A DNA stretch of 64,000 bases, taken from positions 1 to 64,000 of the forward strand of contig DBTQ01000001.1 of the NCBI GenBank assembly GCA_002307135.1, given 5' to 3'. A program made the translations under genes and the position numbers. The DNA is from Bacteroidetes bacterium UBA1312. Its GTDB lineage: Bacteria; Bacteroidota; Bacteroidia; Chitinophagales; Chitinophagaceae. Positions 26,186-34,292 of the stretch are shown here, piece after piece; positions within the stretch are counted from its first letter, which is position 1, and each line of letters opens with the position of its first letter. The notes under the pieces are model-generated. The model had not been told where the DNA came from and ran no database searches. It saw nothing but the letters and a program-made list of their open reading frames with translations.

Positions 26186-27150
26186 TTGTTGCCTTGACTA
26201 TTGCTTAAAGTAATATAATACAAACCATTTGGTAGTTGCAGCAAAGAGATATTTGTTGGGTTTTGTATTGATGCCCCTAAAATAAGTCTGCCTGTAATAT
26301 CACTGATTGAATATTGGTAAATATTATTGTCTTTAGTATCAATAGTGATATAGTCCGATGTTGGGTTAGGGTAAACTCTGATTGATAAGTTTTGGTCAAT
26401 ATTAGTTATACCAGTTGTTTTCTGGTGGATAACAGCTACCGCATCAAGGTCAAATCCCCCCGTTGCAAAATTGGTAGGGTAAGGGTCATTTATTTTGTGG
26501 CCATTCGCATCTAAGCTGGCATGTGAACTTATATCTCCGATAACGTCTATAATCCTAATATGAGTAATGTTATTGATGTCGAGTCCTATAGTCCCAGCTA
26601 AATCATCTAAGTTGAAAGGTGTGCCATACTGGCTTACATACTTTCCCGCTAAATTGTGTAATAATCTAGCATTCATATACATCCCTGATCCAGCTATTTG
26701 CAAACTAGTTGATGTGTTTGAGATACTTGGGAAACGGAAAAAATGTTCACCATCAGAGCTTACTTCTACAAACGCAAGTTCCAGAAAGGCCTCTTCAGGG
26801 TTGGCGGGATTTGTAAATCCATTTTCAAAAACAGCAAAATCCGTCCCTGTTCCATTATAAATTGGTTGTGCAAATTGCAATACCGCAATGCCACTATCTC
26901 CAAGGCTTATGATAGAGCCATCAGCTGGTCCAATTGCCATAGTGCTATCTCCTGTACTGGTGCGTCCTAATGTGGGGTCTGCAATGTCCTGCCATCCTCG
27001 TTGAATACTACACTGTGTAGCCCAGGCAGTTATTGAACTACTACTTTTATGAATTGCATCACTGCCCGCTACGCCCGCTTGTGGCGCATATTGCGCTTGA
27101 GCAAACGGGTGTAGTAGTATTAAAAGCAGTGGTGTTAATAAGCGTTTCAT
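26158..27150 (-). CDS. T9SS-sorted cell-surface protein of the B12 operon
   Basis: 330 residues from ATG 27150 (the earlier in-frame start at 27177 precedes the signal peptide MKRLLTPLLLILLHPFAQAQ). The body has TSTGDSTMAIGPADGSIISLGD, FAVFENGF and FLELAFVEVSSDGEHFFRFPS, a family repeatedly found beside DUF5074 and TonB receptor genes in Bacteroidota, of unproven function. The last ~75 residues (RVYPNPTSDYITID, LPNGLYYITLSN) are a type A T9SS sorting tail. It is probably a surface corrinoid-binding or docking component (inferred from operon). Confidence 0.8.
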   Translation of the reverse strand: MKRLLTPLLLILLHPFAQAQYAPQAGVAGSDAIHKSSSSITAWATQCSIQRGWQDIADPTLGRTSTGDSTMAIGPADGSIISLGDSGIAVLQFAQPIYNGTGTDFAVFENGFTNPANPEEAFLELAFVEVSSDGEHFFRFPSISNTSTSLQIAGSGMYMNARLLHNLAGKYVSQYGTPFNLDDLAGTIGLDINNITHIRIIDVIGDISSHASLDANGHKINDPYPTNFATGGFDLDAVAVIHQKTTGITNIDQNLSIRVYPNPTSDYITIDTKDNNIYQYSISDITGRLILGASIQNPTNISLLQLPNGLYYITLSNSQGNKWIGKISKL

Positions 27151-27184
27151 TAAAATATTTATTGGCTTTATGCACATGAATGCA

Positions 27185-28177
27185 TTACTGTTTTACAAAA
27201 CGAATCGTCGTGTTTTGTATTGCATTCATTAGTGAAAGTATATAGGTACCGGAAGGTAGTGTGCTTGTATTGATAGCTAATTTATTGCTTGTTATTGCAT
27301 ATTGTGCAACGACTCTTCCAGCGTAATCGATAATTATAGCTGAATTCACTTCATTGCCATTCGTTTCTACAAAAAGTGTATTGCTTGCCGGGTTTGGATA
27401 TATTTTGATGCTATTGACAGTTGCTGGTGCTGTATTGCCAATTGAAAGCCCTGTTTCATTAGTGATAAAATTGTCCATGCAGAAGTAAGCTGGAGTATTC
27501 ATGCCAAAGCTGCCATTGTCGGACGAACTTAAACGGAATTGGAGGCTGTCTGCGTGTCCTAATGGAAGTAGGTTTACCCATTGCCATTCCCTCACGATAT
27601 AATTTTTGCTACTGTCTTTAGCCCTGAAGTCAGCAAGAAAGAACGTTACTGAGTCGCTTTTAAGGCTACCACCACTATATGCGAAAATATCTACTTTGAA
27701 CCAATCAGAATCATGCCCGGAAACTCCGCCAAATTTTTTACCCACAAAATCACCATCGCGCATACTATTGTAGGCATAAGTACTATTCGTGATATAAAAA
27801 CCATTTACAGATTGACCTAAAGCTACACCCGTAAGCTTAACAATATTATTAGATCCATAAGCTACAACATATTTTGCAGACCCTGCAAATCCGCTTGCAG
27901 GTTTGGCAGAATATTGATTGGTGTAGCCACTAGTAACACTGTCTGTCCAGTTAGAGTAGGCAAAACCACTTGACCAGTACCCGCCATATGCAGTATCATA
28001 TACACAAGGGAAATGTGCGAGACCACTATTAAATCCAACATCTGTAAGTGGTGCACTATAATTGATGTAAGCAGTGTCGGCTTTCGATAAGCTCAATGCC
28101 TCAAAGTCTGCAATCGTTTGAGCGTTTGCAGCAAGGCTGAACATAGCGACAGATAGAGAAACTAAAATTTTGCGCAT
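27185..28177 (-). CDS. btuH: DUF4465 protein with T9SS tail, BtuH-like B12-binding candidate
   Basis: 330 residues: signal peptide (MRKILVSLSVAMFSLAANAQ), then a DUF4465 domain (~22-240) with YWSSGFAYSNWTD, SGYTNQYSA, DSDWFKVDIFAYSGG, VREWQWVNLLPLGHADSLQF and SSDNGSFGMNTPAYFCMDNF. DUF4465 proteins in Bacteroides (BtuH) bind B12 at the surface. Here the protein ends in a T9SS sorting tail (IKIYPNPASNTLFVET, LPSGTYILSL) and has no lipobox, so it reaches the surface by a different route. First gene downstream of the cobalamin riboswitch. Confidence 0.85.
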   Translation of the reverse strand: MRKILVSLSVAMFSLAANAQTIADFEALSLSKADTAYINYSAPLTDVGFNSGLAHFPCVYDTAYGGYWSSGFAYSNWTDSVTSGYTNQYSAKPASGFAGSAKYVVAYGSNNIVKLTGVALGQSVNGFYITNSTYAYNSMRDGDFVGKKFGGVSGHDSDWFKVDIFAYSGGSLKSDSVTFFLADFRAKDSSKNYIVREWQWVNLLPLGHADSLQFRLSSSDNGSFGMNTPAYFCMDNFITNETGLSIGNTAPATVNSIKIYPNPASNTLFVETNGNEVNSAIIIDYAGRVVAQYAITSNKLAINTSTLPSGTYILSLMNAIQNTTIRFVKQ

Positions 28178-28314
28178 GGCAGTTGTATTTTTAAGTTTAA
28201 AAAGTTACTTAATACAAGCTTGCGATAAAGATTTTAGAGAAAAAAACAGAATACCGAAAAACGGATTTGGTGTCGTTTGCCCATGCTTTTAAAATCCCGA
28301 AAGCAGCTATTTAA
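28178..28314 (-). other. Untranslated region between the cobalamin riboswitch and the first operon gene
   Basis: About 140 bases with no gene. It contains TGGGCA (minus strand, plus 28278-28283), complementary to TGCCCA at the 3' edge of the aptamer (plus 28325-28330), so it may hold the switching element. The rest is A/T-rich leader up to the ATG at 28177. Confidence 0.45.
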
Positions 28315-28492
28315 AACGTTTGCTTGGGCAGGTCTTCTGACTTGTTTCACTTTTGCGCCTTCCCATTGCGTTTATGATTACGAAACAGTGGCATTAAGAT
28401 ATTTGCAAAAGTATTGAATGAAACTTACAGCATCGGGTAATGTTCAGGATTTACACCTGATTCCCTTTTAATTGCTTCGAAAAGCAAACCTA
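28315..28492 (-). ncRNA. Cobalamin riboswitch (B12 element)
   Basis: On the minus strand the conserved core reads GGGAATCAGGTGTAAATCC, then CATTACCCGATGCTGTAAG (the ACTGT region), and downstream the B12-box-like GTCAGAAGACCTGCCC. The closing helix P1 is visible: GTTTGCTT (plus 28482-28489) pairs perfectly with AAGCAAAC (plus 28319-28326). It lies upstream of, and in the same direction as, the btuH-T9SS-btuG-btuB operon, so it should lower expression when B12 is plentiful. Confidence 0.92.
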
Positions 28493-28500
28493 AGCGGAGG

Positions 28501-28508
28501 CAAATGTA
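28501..28508 (-). promoter_or_regulatory. Promoter of the B12 operon (TACATTTG on minus)
   Basis: TACATTTG lies just upstream of the riboswitch P1 helix, so transcription would begin near 28494 and include the whole aptamer. A second match, TAGGTTTG at 28485-28492, falls inside P1 and would truncate it, so it is less likely. Confidence 0.55.
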
Positions 28509-28606
28509 GTATGAATTTGTAGAAATGAAAATTTTATTTGTAGGCGTGTATTTTGGAAATTTTATTCTGTTTAGCAGAATGCTAAACTCGCTTTTTAAAA
28601 TCGTTG

Positions 28607-28614
28607 TAACTTCG
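28607..28614 (+). promoter_or_regulatory. Possible -7 box TAACTTCG for the DUF721 gene
   Basis: One base off TAnnTTTG, 21 bases before the ATG at 28636. Confidence 0.3.
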
Positions 28615-28635
28615 TTGTTCAATTTTTACTTAAAT

Positions 28636-28917
28636 ATGGCAGAATATAGTGTCGGTGAAGCTCTCAAATTATTGATGGCAAGATCGAGTTGGGGCGCCAA
28701 GGCAAATGAAATACGCCTAAAACAGGAATGGGAAACTATTGCTGGTAAAACTATAGCACGCTATACAACAAATATTCAACTCTCCAACCGAGTAATAATT
28801 ATATATACAGATGTCGCTCCACTCAAACAGGAATTGATTTTAGGAAAGGATGTGCTGATTAATAAAATTAATGAGCATTTTAAAGAGACGCTCGTGCTGG
28901 ATTTAAAAGTGAAATAG
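28636..28917 (+). CDS. DUF721 (DciA-like) protein
   Basis: A 93-residue protein starting MAEYSVGEALKLLM, with WETIAGKTIARYTTNIQL (residues 31-48), RVIIIYTDVAPLKQEL and the final LVLDLKVK. These are the marks of DUF721, whose better-studied member DciA helps load the replicative helicase; that role is only inferred here. I start at ATG 28636, since the 37 residues before it in the open frame do not resemble the family and would overlap the divergent promoter region. Confidence 0.85.
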   Translation: MAEYSVGEALKLLMARSSWGAKANEIRLKQEWETIAGKTIARYTTNIQLSNRVIIIYTDVAPLKQELILGKDVLINKINEHFKETLVLDLKVK

Positions 28918-29072
28918 AATTTGCCGATTAATGCTCAATATGAGCTGAAATTTAGTTCGGTAAGTAGTTATAACGTTCTTTAAAAAGTTAACTTTTGTTG
29001 TAAATGGTTGATTTTCAATGGAGATTTTTTAATAAAAAAAGTCAAAAAAGTTGCTGGTAAATAACTTTTTAT

Positions 29073-29080
29073 TACCTTTG
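29073..29080 (+). promoter_or_regulatory. Promoter of rpsO: TTG at 29051, TACCTTTG -7 box
   Basis: TACCTTTG fits the consensus exactly, with TTG at 29051-29053 nineteen bases upstream. One of the best promoter matches in the window. Confidence 0.65.
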
Positions 29081-29111
29081 CATTCTTAAAAAAATAAAAA
29101 CAAAGTTTACA

Positions 29112-29387
29112 ATGTCTCATTTTTCAAACGAACAAAAGATAAACATCTTTAAAGAATTTGGTGGTAACGAAAAAAACACTGGTTCTATCGAAGCTCAAAT
29201 AGCAATGCTTACAGAGCGTATCAATCATATTTCTAAGCATTTGAAAAGCGGAAACAAGAAAGATTTTTCTTCTAACCGTGGTTTAATGAAAATGGTAGGT
29301 CAACGTAAACGTAAATTGTTGTATTTGAGTCGTACAAACTTGACTAGCTATCGCGCATTGCTCGAAAAACTAGGTCTTCGTAAATAA
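29112..29387 (+). CDS. rpsO: 30S ribosomal protein S15
   Basis: S15 binds the central domain of 16S rRNA and the bridge to 23S. The 91-residue product has the family's usual length and motifs: NTGSIEAQIAMLTERI (residues ~22-37), HLKSGNKKDFSSNRGLM, and the RKRKLLYLSRTNLTSYRAL C-terminal block. It is a single-gene unit with its own promoter and terminator, upstream of pnp; the rpsO-pnp order is conserved widely and in E. coli the two are co-regulated. Confidence 0.98.
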   Translation: MSHFSNEQKINIFKEFGGNEKNTGSIEAQIAMLTERINHISKHLKSGNKKDFSSNRGLMKMVGQRKRKLLYLSRTNLTSYRALLEKLGLRK

Positions 29388-29404
29388 TATTTTTGCATTA
29401 AGTA

Positions 29405-29437
29405 TATTCCCAACACACGTGTTGGGAATATTTTTTT
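29405..29437 (+). terminator. Terminator after rpsO
   Basis: A perfect 12-bp stem (29405-29416 with 29419-29430, CCCAACAC/GTGTTGGG core) with a very short loop, then seven T. Confidence 0.85.
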
Positions 29438-29592
29438 ATGTATCTTGTACCGATATTTTAAAGGGAAACAAAGCGAATGTCCTGTAAATACTGGCTTTCG
29501 CTTTTATTCTTTAATACAATTGATTAAATATTTTACCAATCTGCCATTAGCGGTATGGTCGATTTTCGCTGAAAAACAAGCCCGCAATTTTG

Positions 29593-31953
29593 ATGACAAA
29601 TTTAAACAACCCCAATTTTATGACGCTGAATCCAACTTCCGTATCATTCAAACTGAATGATGGACGAGAAGTAACAATCGAAACGGGTAAACTTGCCCGC
29701 CAAGCCGATGGAGCCGTAACTGTACGCCTCGGTAATGCTGTAATCCTGGCTACTGTAGTAGCAAATCAAGAACCTAAGCCTGGACAATCTTTTTTCCCGC
29801 TTACAGTAGATTATCAAGAAAAATTTGCTTCTGCAGGTCGTATTCCTGGCTCTTTTTTCAAAAGAGAAGGCCGTTTGAGTGACTATGAAGTGTTGATTTC
29901 CCGTTTGATAGACCGTGCATTGCGTCCTCTTTTTCCTGAAGACTATTATTGCGATGTTCAAGTAATTCTTACACTTATTTCTTCCGATATTGAAGTATTG
30001 CCAGATGCTTTGGCTTGTCTTGCAGCTTCTGCAGCTTTGGCTGTTTCTGATATTCCGATACAAGAACCAATCTCTGAGTGTCGTGTAGCTCGTATCAATG
30101 GCGAATTTATAATTAACCCTACGCGTACTCAAATGAAGGGTGCCGATATGGACTTCATTATCGGTGCGACTTATGATAATATAATGATGGTAGAGGGTGA
30201 GGCTAAAGAATGTCAGGAAGCTGATGTGGTGAAAGCAATTGAAGTTGCTCATGAGGCTATTAAAATACAAGTAAAAGCACAACAAGAGCTCAGAACTAAA
30301 TTAGGACTTCCCAGCAAACGTGAGGTCGTTGCAGTTGCTGTTGACGCAGACTTGAAAGCAAGAGTAGAACAATTTGCTTCGGCTAAAATGCTCGAAATCA
30401 GCCAAAGCGGAGTTGCTAAGCATGAACGTAGTGCTGAATATAAATTGTTGCAGGAAGCTTTAAAAGCCCATTTAAGTGAAGGACTTGAACCTGAAACTTC
30501 TTTGTCTGCTGACGTATGGTCTGAAGCAAAACGTCATTTTGAAGATTTACAATACCATACTGTACGTAATATGATTTTGGATAATGGTCGTCGTCTTGAT
30601 GGTCGTAAAACGAATGAAGTGCGTCCTTTGGCAATGGAAATTAATTATTTGCCTTCACCACATGGTTCTGCATTATTCACTCGTGGTGAAACGCAATCTT
30701 TGACTACTGTTACTTTAGGTGCAAAAGAAAGTGAGTTGCTTATTGAAACAGCTGCGGAATCCAATTATTCCAAATTCATTTTACATTATAATTTTCCTCC
30801 ATTCTCTACCGGTGAAGTAAAACCGCAACGAGGTGTTGGACGCCGTGAAGTAGGTCATGGTAATTTGGCGAAACGCTCTTTGGAACAGATGATGCCGGGT
30901 TTGGAATATCCATATACAGTTCGAGTGGTATCTGATATTCTTGAATCAAATGGATCCTCTTCTATGGCTACGGTTTGTGCTGGCTCACTAGCTTTAATGG
31001 ATGCTGGAGTTCCTTTCCCAAAGCATGTAAGCGGTGTTGCAATGGGGCTTATAAGCAGAGCAAGTGATAAGAAATGGGCTGTATTAACAGACATACTTGG
31101 AGATGAAGATCATCTTGGGGATATGGACTTTAAAGTTACCGGAACACGTGATGGTATCTGCGGTATTCAGATGGATATTAAAGTGGATGGCCTTAGTATG
31201 GATATAATGACTCAAGCATTAGATCAAGCACGCCAAGGCCGGTTGCATATTTTGGATGCAATGTATGAATGTACTCCGGCTTATCGCCCTGAATTGAAAC
31301 CTCAAACACCTCGTATCGAACAATTGATCATTGATACTGAATATATTGGAGCAATCATTGGTCCAGGTGGAAAAATCATTCAGGAAATACAACGCGAAAC
31401 AGGAACAGTTATTTCTATCGAAGAAAAAGAGCAAAAAGGTTTTGTAAAAGTATTCTCGGCAAATAAAGATGGTATTGATAAAGCAATGGCTTGGATAAAA
31501 GGTATTGTGAGTGTTCCTGAAATTGGTGGTGAATATGAAGCTACAGTGAAAAGTATTATGCCTTATGGAGCCTTCGTTGAATTTATGCCTGGTAAGCAGG
31601 GGTTATTACATATTTCTGAAGTAAGCTGGAGTAGATTGGATAATCTTGAAGGAGTACTAAAAGAAGGAGATGCTATTAAAGTTAAATTACTTGACGTAGA
31701 TCCTAAAACGGGCAAATACCGATTAAGCCGTAAAGTGCTTATGCAAAAACCTGAAGGATATGTAGAACCGGTAGAGGGAGAACGCCGTGAACGTCGTGAT
31801 CGTCCGGAAAGAGGAAATGATCGCGGAGAACGTAGAGGTGGTAATAATAGAGATGATCGTTCACCACGTGGAGATAGACCAGTAAGAGCTCCTCGTGAAG
31901 ATCAGCCGGCAACAGAAAATAACAATAATAGCGACGCAGATATTAAGCTATAA
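29593..31953 (+). CDS. pnp: Polyribonucleotide nucleotidyltransferase (PNPase)
   Basis: PNPase degrades RNA 3' to 5' with phosphate. Two RNase PH domains (first beginning ETGKLARQADGAVTVRLG; second around RRLDGRKTNEVRPL and HGSALFTRGETQ), a KH domain (EYIGAIIGPGGKIIQEI) and an S1 domain (GEYEATVKSIMPYGAFVEF to RLSRK) are in the usual order. The C-terminus adds ~60 residues rich in Arg, Gly, Asp and Glu (ERRERRDRPERGNDRG onward), an RNA-binding-like tail. The start may be ATG 29593 or 29620; the preceding TTG is less likely. About 785 residues. Confidence 0.97.
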   Translation: MTNLNNPNFMTLNPTSVSFKLNDGREVTIETGKLARQADGAVTVRLGNAVILATVVANQEPKPGQSFFPLTVDYQEKFASAGRIPGSFFKREGRLSDYEVLISRLIDRALRPLFPEDYYCDVQVILTLISSDIEVLPDALACLAASAALAVSDIPIQEPISECRVARINGEFIINPTRTQMKGADMDFIIGATYDNIMMVEGEAKECQEADVVKAIEVAHEAIKIQVKAQQELRTKLGLPSKREVVAVAVDADLKARVEQFASAKMLEISQSGVAKHERSAEYKLLQEALKAHLSEGLEPETSLSADVWSEAKRHFEDLQYHTVRNMILDNGRRLDGRKTNEVRPLAMEINYLPSPHGSALFTRGETQSLTTVTLGAKESELLIETAAESNYSKFILHYNFPPFSTGEVKPQRGVGRREVGHGNLAKRSLEQMMPGLEYPYTVRVVSDILESNGSSSMATVCAGSLALMDAGVPFPKHVSGVAMGLISRASDKKWAVLTDILGDEDHLGDMDFKVTGTRDGICGIQMDIKVDGLSMDIMTQALDQARQGRLHILDAMYECTPAYRPELKPQTPRIEQLIIDTEYIGAIIGPGGKIIQEIQRETGTVISIEEKEQKGFVKVFSANKDGIDKAMAWIKGIVSVPEIGGEYEATVKSIMPYGAFVEFMPGKQGLLHISEVSWSRLDNLEGVLKEGDAIKVKLLDVDPKTGKYRLSRKVLMQKPEGYVEPVEGERRERRDRPERGNDRGERRGGNNRDDRSPRGDRPVRAPREDQPATENNNNSDADIKL

Positions 31954-31981
31954 TTATAGCTCGTTATTGCGATAAACATTC

Positions 31982-32016
31982 AGTACCGCCACCCTAAAAG
32001 TGGCGGTACTTGTTTT
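31982..32016 (+). terminator. Terminator after pnp
   Basis: A perfect 11-bp stem, AGTACCGCCAC (31982-31992) with GTGGCGGTACT (32000-32010), seven-base loop, then TGTTTT. Confidence 0.85.
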
Positions 32017-32058
32017 GTAATAGATGCTCTTTTGTTAGTTTTCTTTGATATATTCTAT

Positions 32059-32066
32059 TATCTTTG
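32059..32066 (+). promoter_or_regulatory. -7 box TATCTTTG, promoter candidate for the polysaccharide locus
   Basis: A perfect TAnnTTTG match after the pnp terminator and 82 bases before gmd. It is the only strong box in this gap and probably drives the plus-strand run from gmd to ~45679. Confidence 0.5.
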
Positions 32067-32147
32067 CCAGAGTTTTTTTATTAGAAAAAATGATCTCTAA
32101 ACGGCTTCATTTTTAGTGTTTAGAAGGTCAAAATTAGAATCTTATTT

Positions 32148-33260
32148 ATGGCTAAAACTGCATTAATAACTGGTGTAACAGGTCAAGATGGCGCATACTT
32201 AGCAGAATTATTATTGCGTAAGGGTTATATTGTACATGGCATTAAACGTCGAAGCTCTCTATTTAATACAGACAGAATCGATCATTTATACGAAGATCCA
32301 CATATCAATAATCGTCATTTTATTTTGCATTACGGTGATTTGTCCGATAGTTCAAATCTAATTCGAATTATTCAGGAAGTGCAGCCTGATGAAATTTATA
32401 ATCTTGGTGCAATGAGCCATGTAAAAGTAAGTTTTGATGCACCTGAATATACTGCTAATGCGGATGGTTTGGGTACATTACGTATTTTAGAAGCAGTCCG
32501 TTTGTTGGGGTTAACGAAAAAAACAAAAATATATCAGGCATCAACTTCTGAACTATATGGTTTGGTTCAGGAAGTACCTCAGAGTGAAAGAACACCTTTT
32601 TATCCTAGGTCGCCCTATGCCGTTGCTAAAATGTATGCTTATTGGATTACTGTGAATTATCGCGAAGCTTATGGGATGTTCGCATGTAATGGTATTTTAT
32701 TCAATCATGAAAGTCCGCTTCGTGGGGAAACTTTTGTAACGAGAAAAATAACTAGAGCAGTTGCTCAAATGGCATTGGGTTTACAAGACAAATTGTTTGT
32801 AGGTAATTTGGATGCCAAACGTGATTGGGGTCATGCGAGAGACTATGTGGAAGCTATGTGGTTGATGTTACAGCAAGATACACCTGAGGATTTTGTTATA
32901 GCTACTGGAATCACAACTACTGTTCGCGAGTTTATCAAAATGGCATTCTCCGAAGTTGGTGTAGAAATAGCATTTATCGGAAGGGGAGTTGAAGAACGTG
33001 GAATCGTAAAGTCCGTTACCTCTAAGTATCATTTTACGGAAGGGCAAGAAATTGTGGCCGTTGATTCCCGTTATTTTCGTCCTACAGAAGTTGAATTGTT
33101 GATTGGAGATCCAACAAAAGCTAAAGAAAAATTGGGATGGCAAGCAAAATGCACGCTACCGGAATTGGTAAAAGAAATGGTTTTATCCGATATTGATGCC
33201 TTTAGAAAAGAAAAAATGTTGAAAGAGGCGGGTTTTACTGTTTTAAGGCAATTTGAATAA
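32148..33260 (+). CDS. gmd: GDP-mannose 4,6-dehydratase
   Basis: Converts GDP-mannose to GDP-4-keto-6-deoxymannose, first step to GDP-L-fucose. Nucleotide loop TGVTGQDGAYLAE (8-20), HYGDLSDSSNL, catalytic ASTSELYG and YAVAKMYAYW (Y-x-x-x-K), and the substrate segment NHESPLRGETFVTRKI identify it. 370 residues, typical. First gene of the polysaccharide locus and 34 bases before fcl. The product can also feed GDP-perosamine or rhamnose routes. Confidence 0.97.
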   Translation: MAKTALITGVTGQDGAYLAELLLRKGYIVHGIKRRSSLFNTDRIDHLYEDPHINNRHFILHYGDLSDSSNLIRIIQEVQPDEIYNLGAMSHVKVSFDAPEYTANADGLGTLRILEAVRLLGLTKKTKIYQASTSELYGLVQEVPQSERTPFYPRSPYAVAKMYAYWITVNYREAYGMFACNGILFNHESPLRGETFVTRKITRAVAQMALGLQDKLFVGNLDAKRDWGHARDYVEAMWLMLQQDTPEDFVIATGITTTVREFIKMAFSEVGVEIAFIGRGVEERGIVKSVTSKYHFTEGQEIVAVDSRYFRPTEVELLIGDPTKAKEKLGWQAKCTLPELVKEMVLSDIDAFRKEKMLKEAGFTVLRQFE

Positions 33261-33294
33261 ACCCTAATAAACGGGAAATTATACTCTTACAACA

Positions 33295-34236
33295 ATGCAA
33301 AAGGAAGATAGGATCTATATAGCAGGGCATAATGGGATGGTAGGAAGCGCCATTCATCGTCGTCTAAAGGTATTGGGTTTTCAAAACATAATACATCGCA
33401 GTTCATTAGAATTAGATTTAAGGGACCAAGCCTCAGTCACTCAGTTTTTTGAAGCAGAAAAACCAACTTATGTTTTTTTGGCTGCTGCAAAGGTTGGAGG
33501 TGTTTTAGCGAATAATACATTTAGAGCAGACTTTTTGTATGAAAATCTGATGATACAAAGCAATATTATTCATCAATCCTATAAAACTGGTGTAAAGAAA
33601 TTAATGTTTCTGGGTTCCTCATGTATTTATCCTAAGTTAGCACCTCAGCCATTGAAAGAAGATTATTTATTGACAGGAGTGTTAGAGCCAACAAATGAAC
33701 CTTATGCTATTGCGAAAATAGCAGGTATCAAAATGTGTGATGCTTATAGAAGCCAATATAATTGCAATTTTGTATCCGTGATGCCTACGAATTTATATGG
33801 ACAAAATGACAATTACGACCTCAACAACTCGCATGTGCTACCTGCTATGCTCCGTAAATTTCATGAGGCTAAAATAAATAATTTACCTTCTGTAACGCTT
33901 TGGGGAACAGGTACACCGTTTCGTGAGTTTTTGCACGCAGACGATATGGCAGACGCTTGTGTATATTTAATGCAAAACTACAATGAAGCCGGGTTAGTAA
34001 ATATTGGTATTGGTAGAGATATTAGCATTAAAGATCTGGCATTAATGATAAAGGATATTGTTGATTATAAAGGACATATAGAATGGGATCATACAAAACC
34101 AGATGGCACTCCTCGTAAATTAATGGATGTAACCAAACTGAAATCATTAGGTTGGGAAGCTAAGATTGATTTGAGAAGTGGTATTGAAAAGGTCTATAAT
34201 GAAAAGTTTTCCTTTAAATGCTTTAGTTATCCCTAG
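33295..34236 (+). CDS. fcl: GDP-L-fucose synthase
   Basis: Epimerase/reductase making GDP-L-fucose from the Gmd product with NADPH. Markers are GHNGMVGSAIHRRL (11-24), FLGSSCIYPKLAPQP, NEPYAIAKIAGIKMC (Y-x-x-x-K), PTNLYGQNDNYDLNNSHVLPA and WGTGTPFREFLHADDMA. 313 residues, normal. Together with gmd it supplies the donor for the GT11 fucosyltransferase encoded further along. Confidence 0.97.
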   Translation: MQKEDRIYIAGHNGMVGSAIHRRLKVLGFQNIIHRSSLELDLRDQASVTQFFEAEKPTYVFLAAAKVGGVLANNTFRADFLYENLMIQSNIIHQSYKTGVKKLMFLGSSCIYPKLAPQPLKEDYLLTGVLEPTNEPYAIAKIAGIKMCDAYRSQYNCNFVSVMPTNLYGQNDNYDLNNSHVLPAMLRKFHEAKINNLPSVTLWGTGTPFREFLHADDMADACVYLMQNYNEAGLVNIGIGRDISIKDLALMIKDIVDYKGHIEWDHTKPDGTPRKLMDVTKLKSLGWEAKIDLRSGIEKVYNEKFSFKCFSYP

Positions 34237-34292
34237 AAATGTGATTTCTGTATAACTGAGCGTGGCGAAGCCGTAAAAACACTTAAGATTTA

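Noticed and set aside
28425..28622. Minus-strand frame of 65 codons upstream of the B12 operon
   Set aside because: It lies across the cobalamin riboswitch and its promoter; the conserved RNA explains the sequence.
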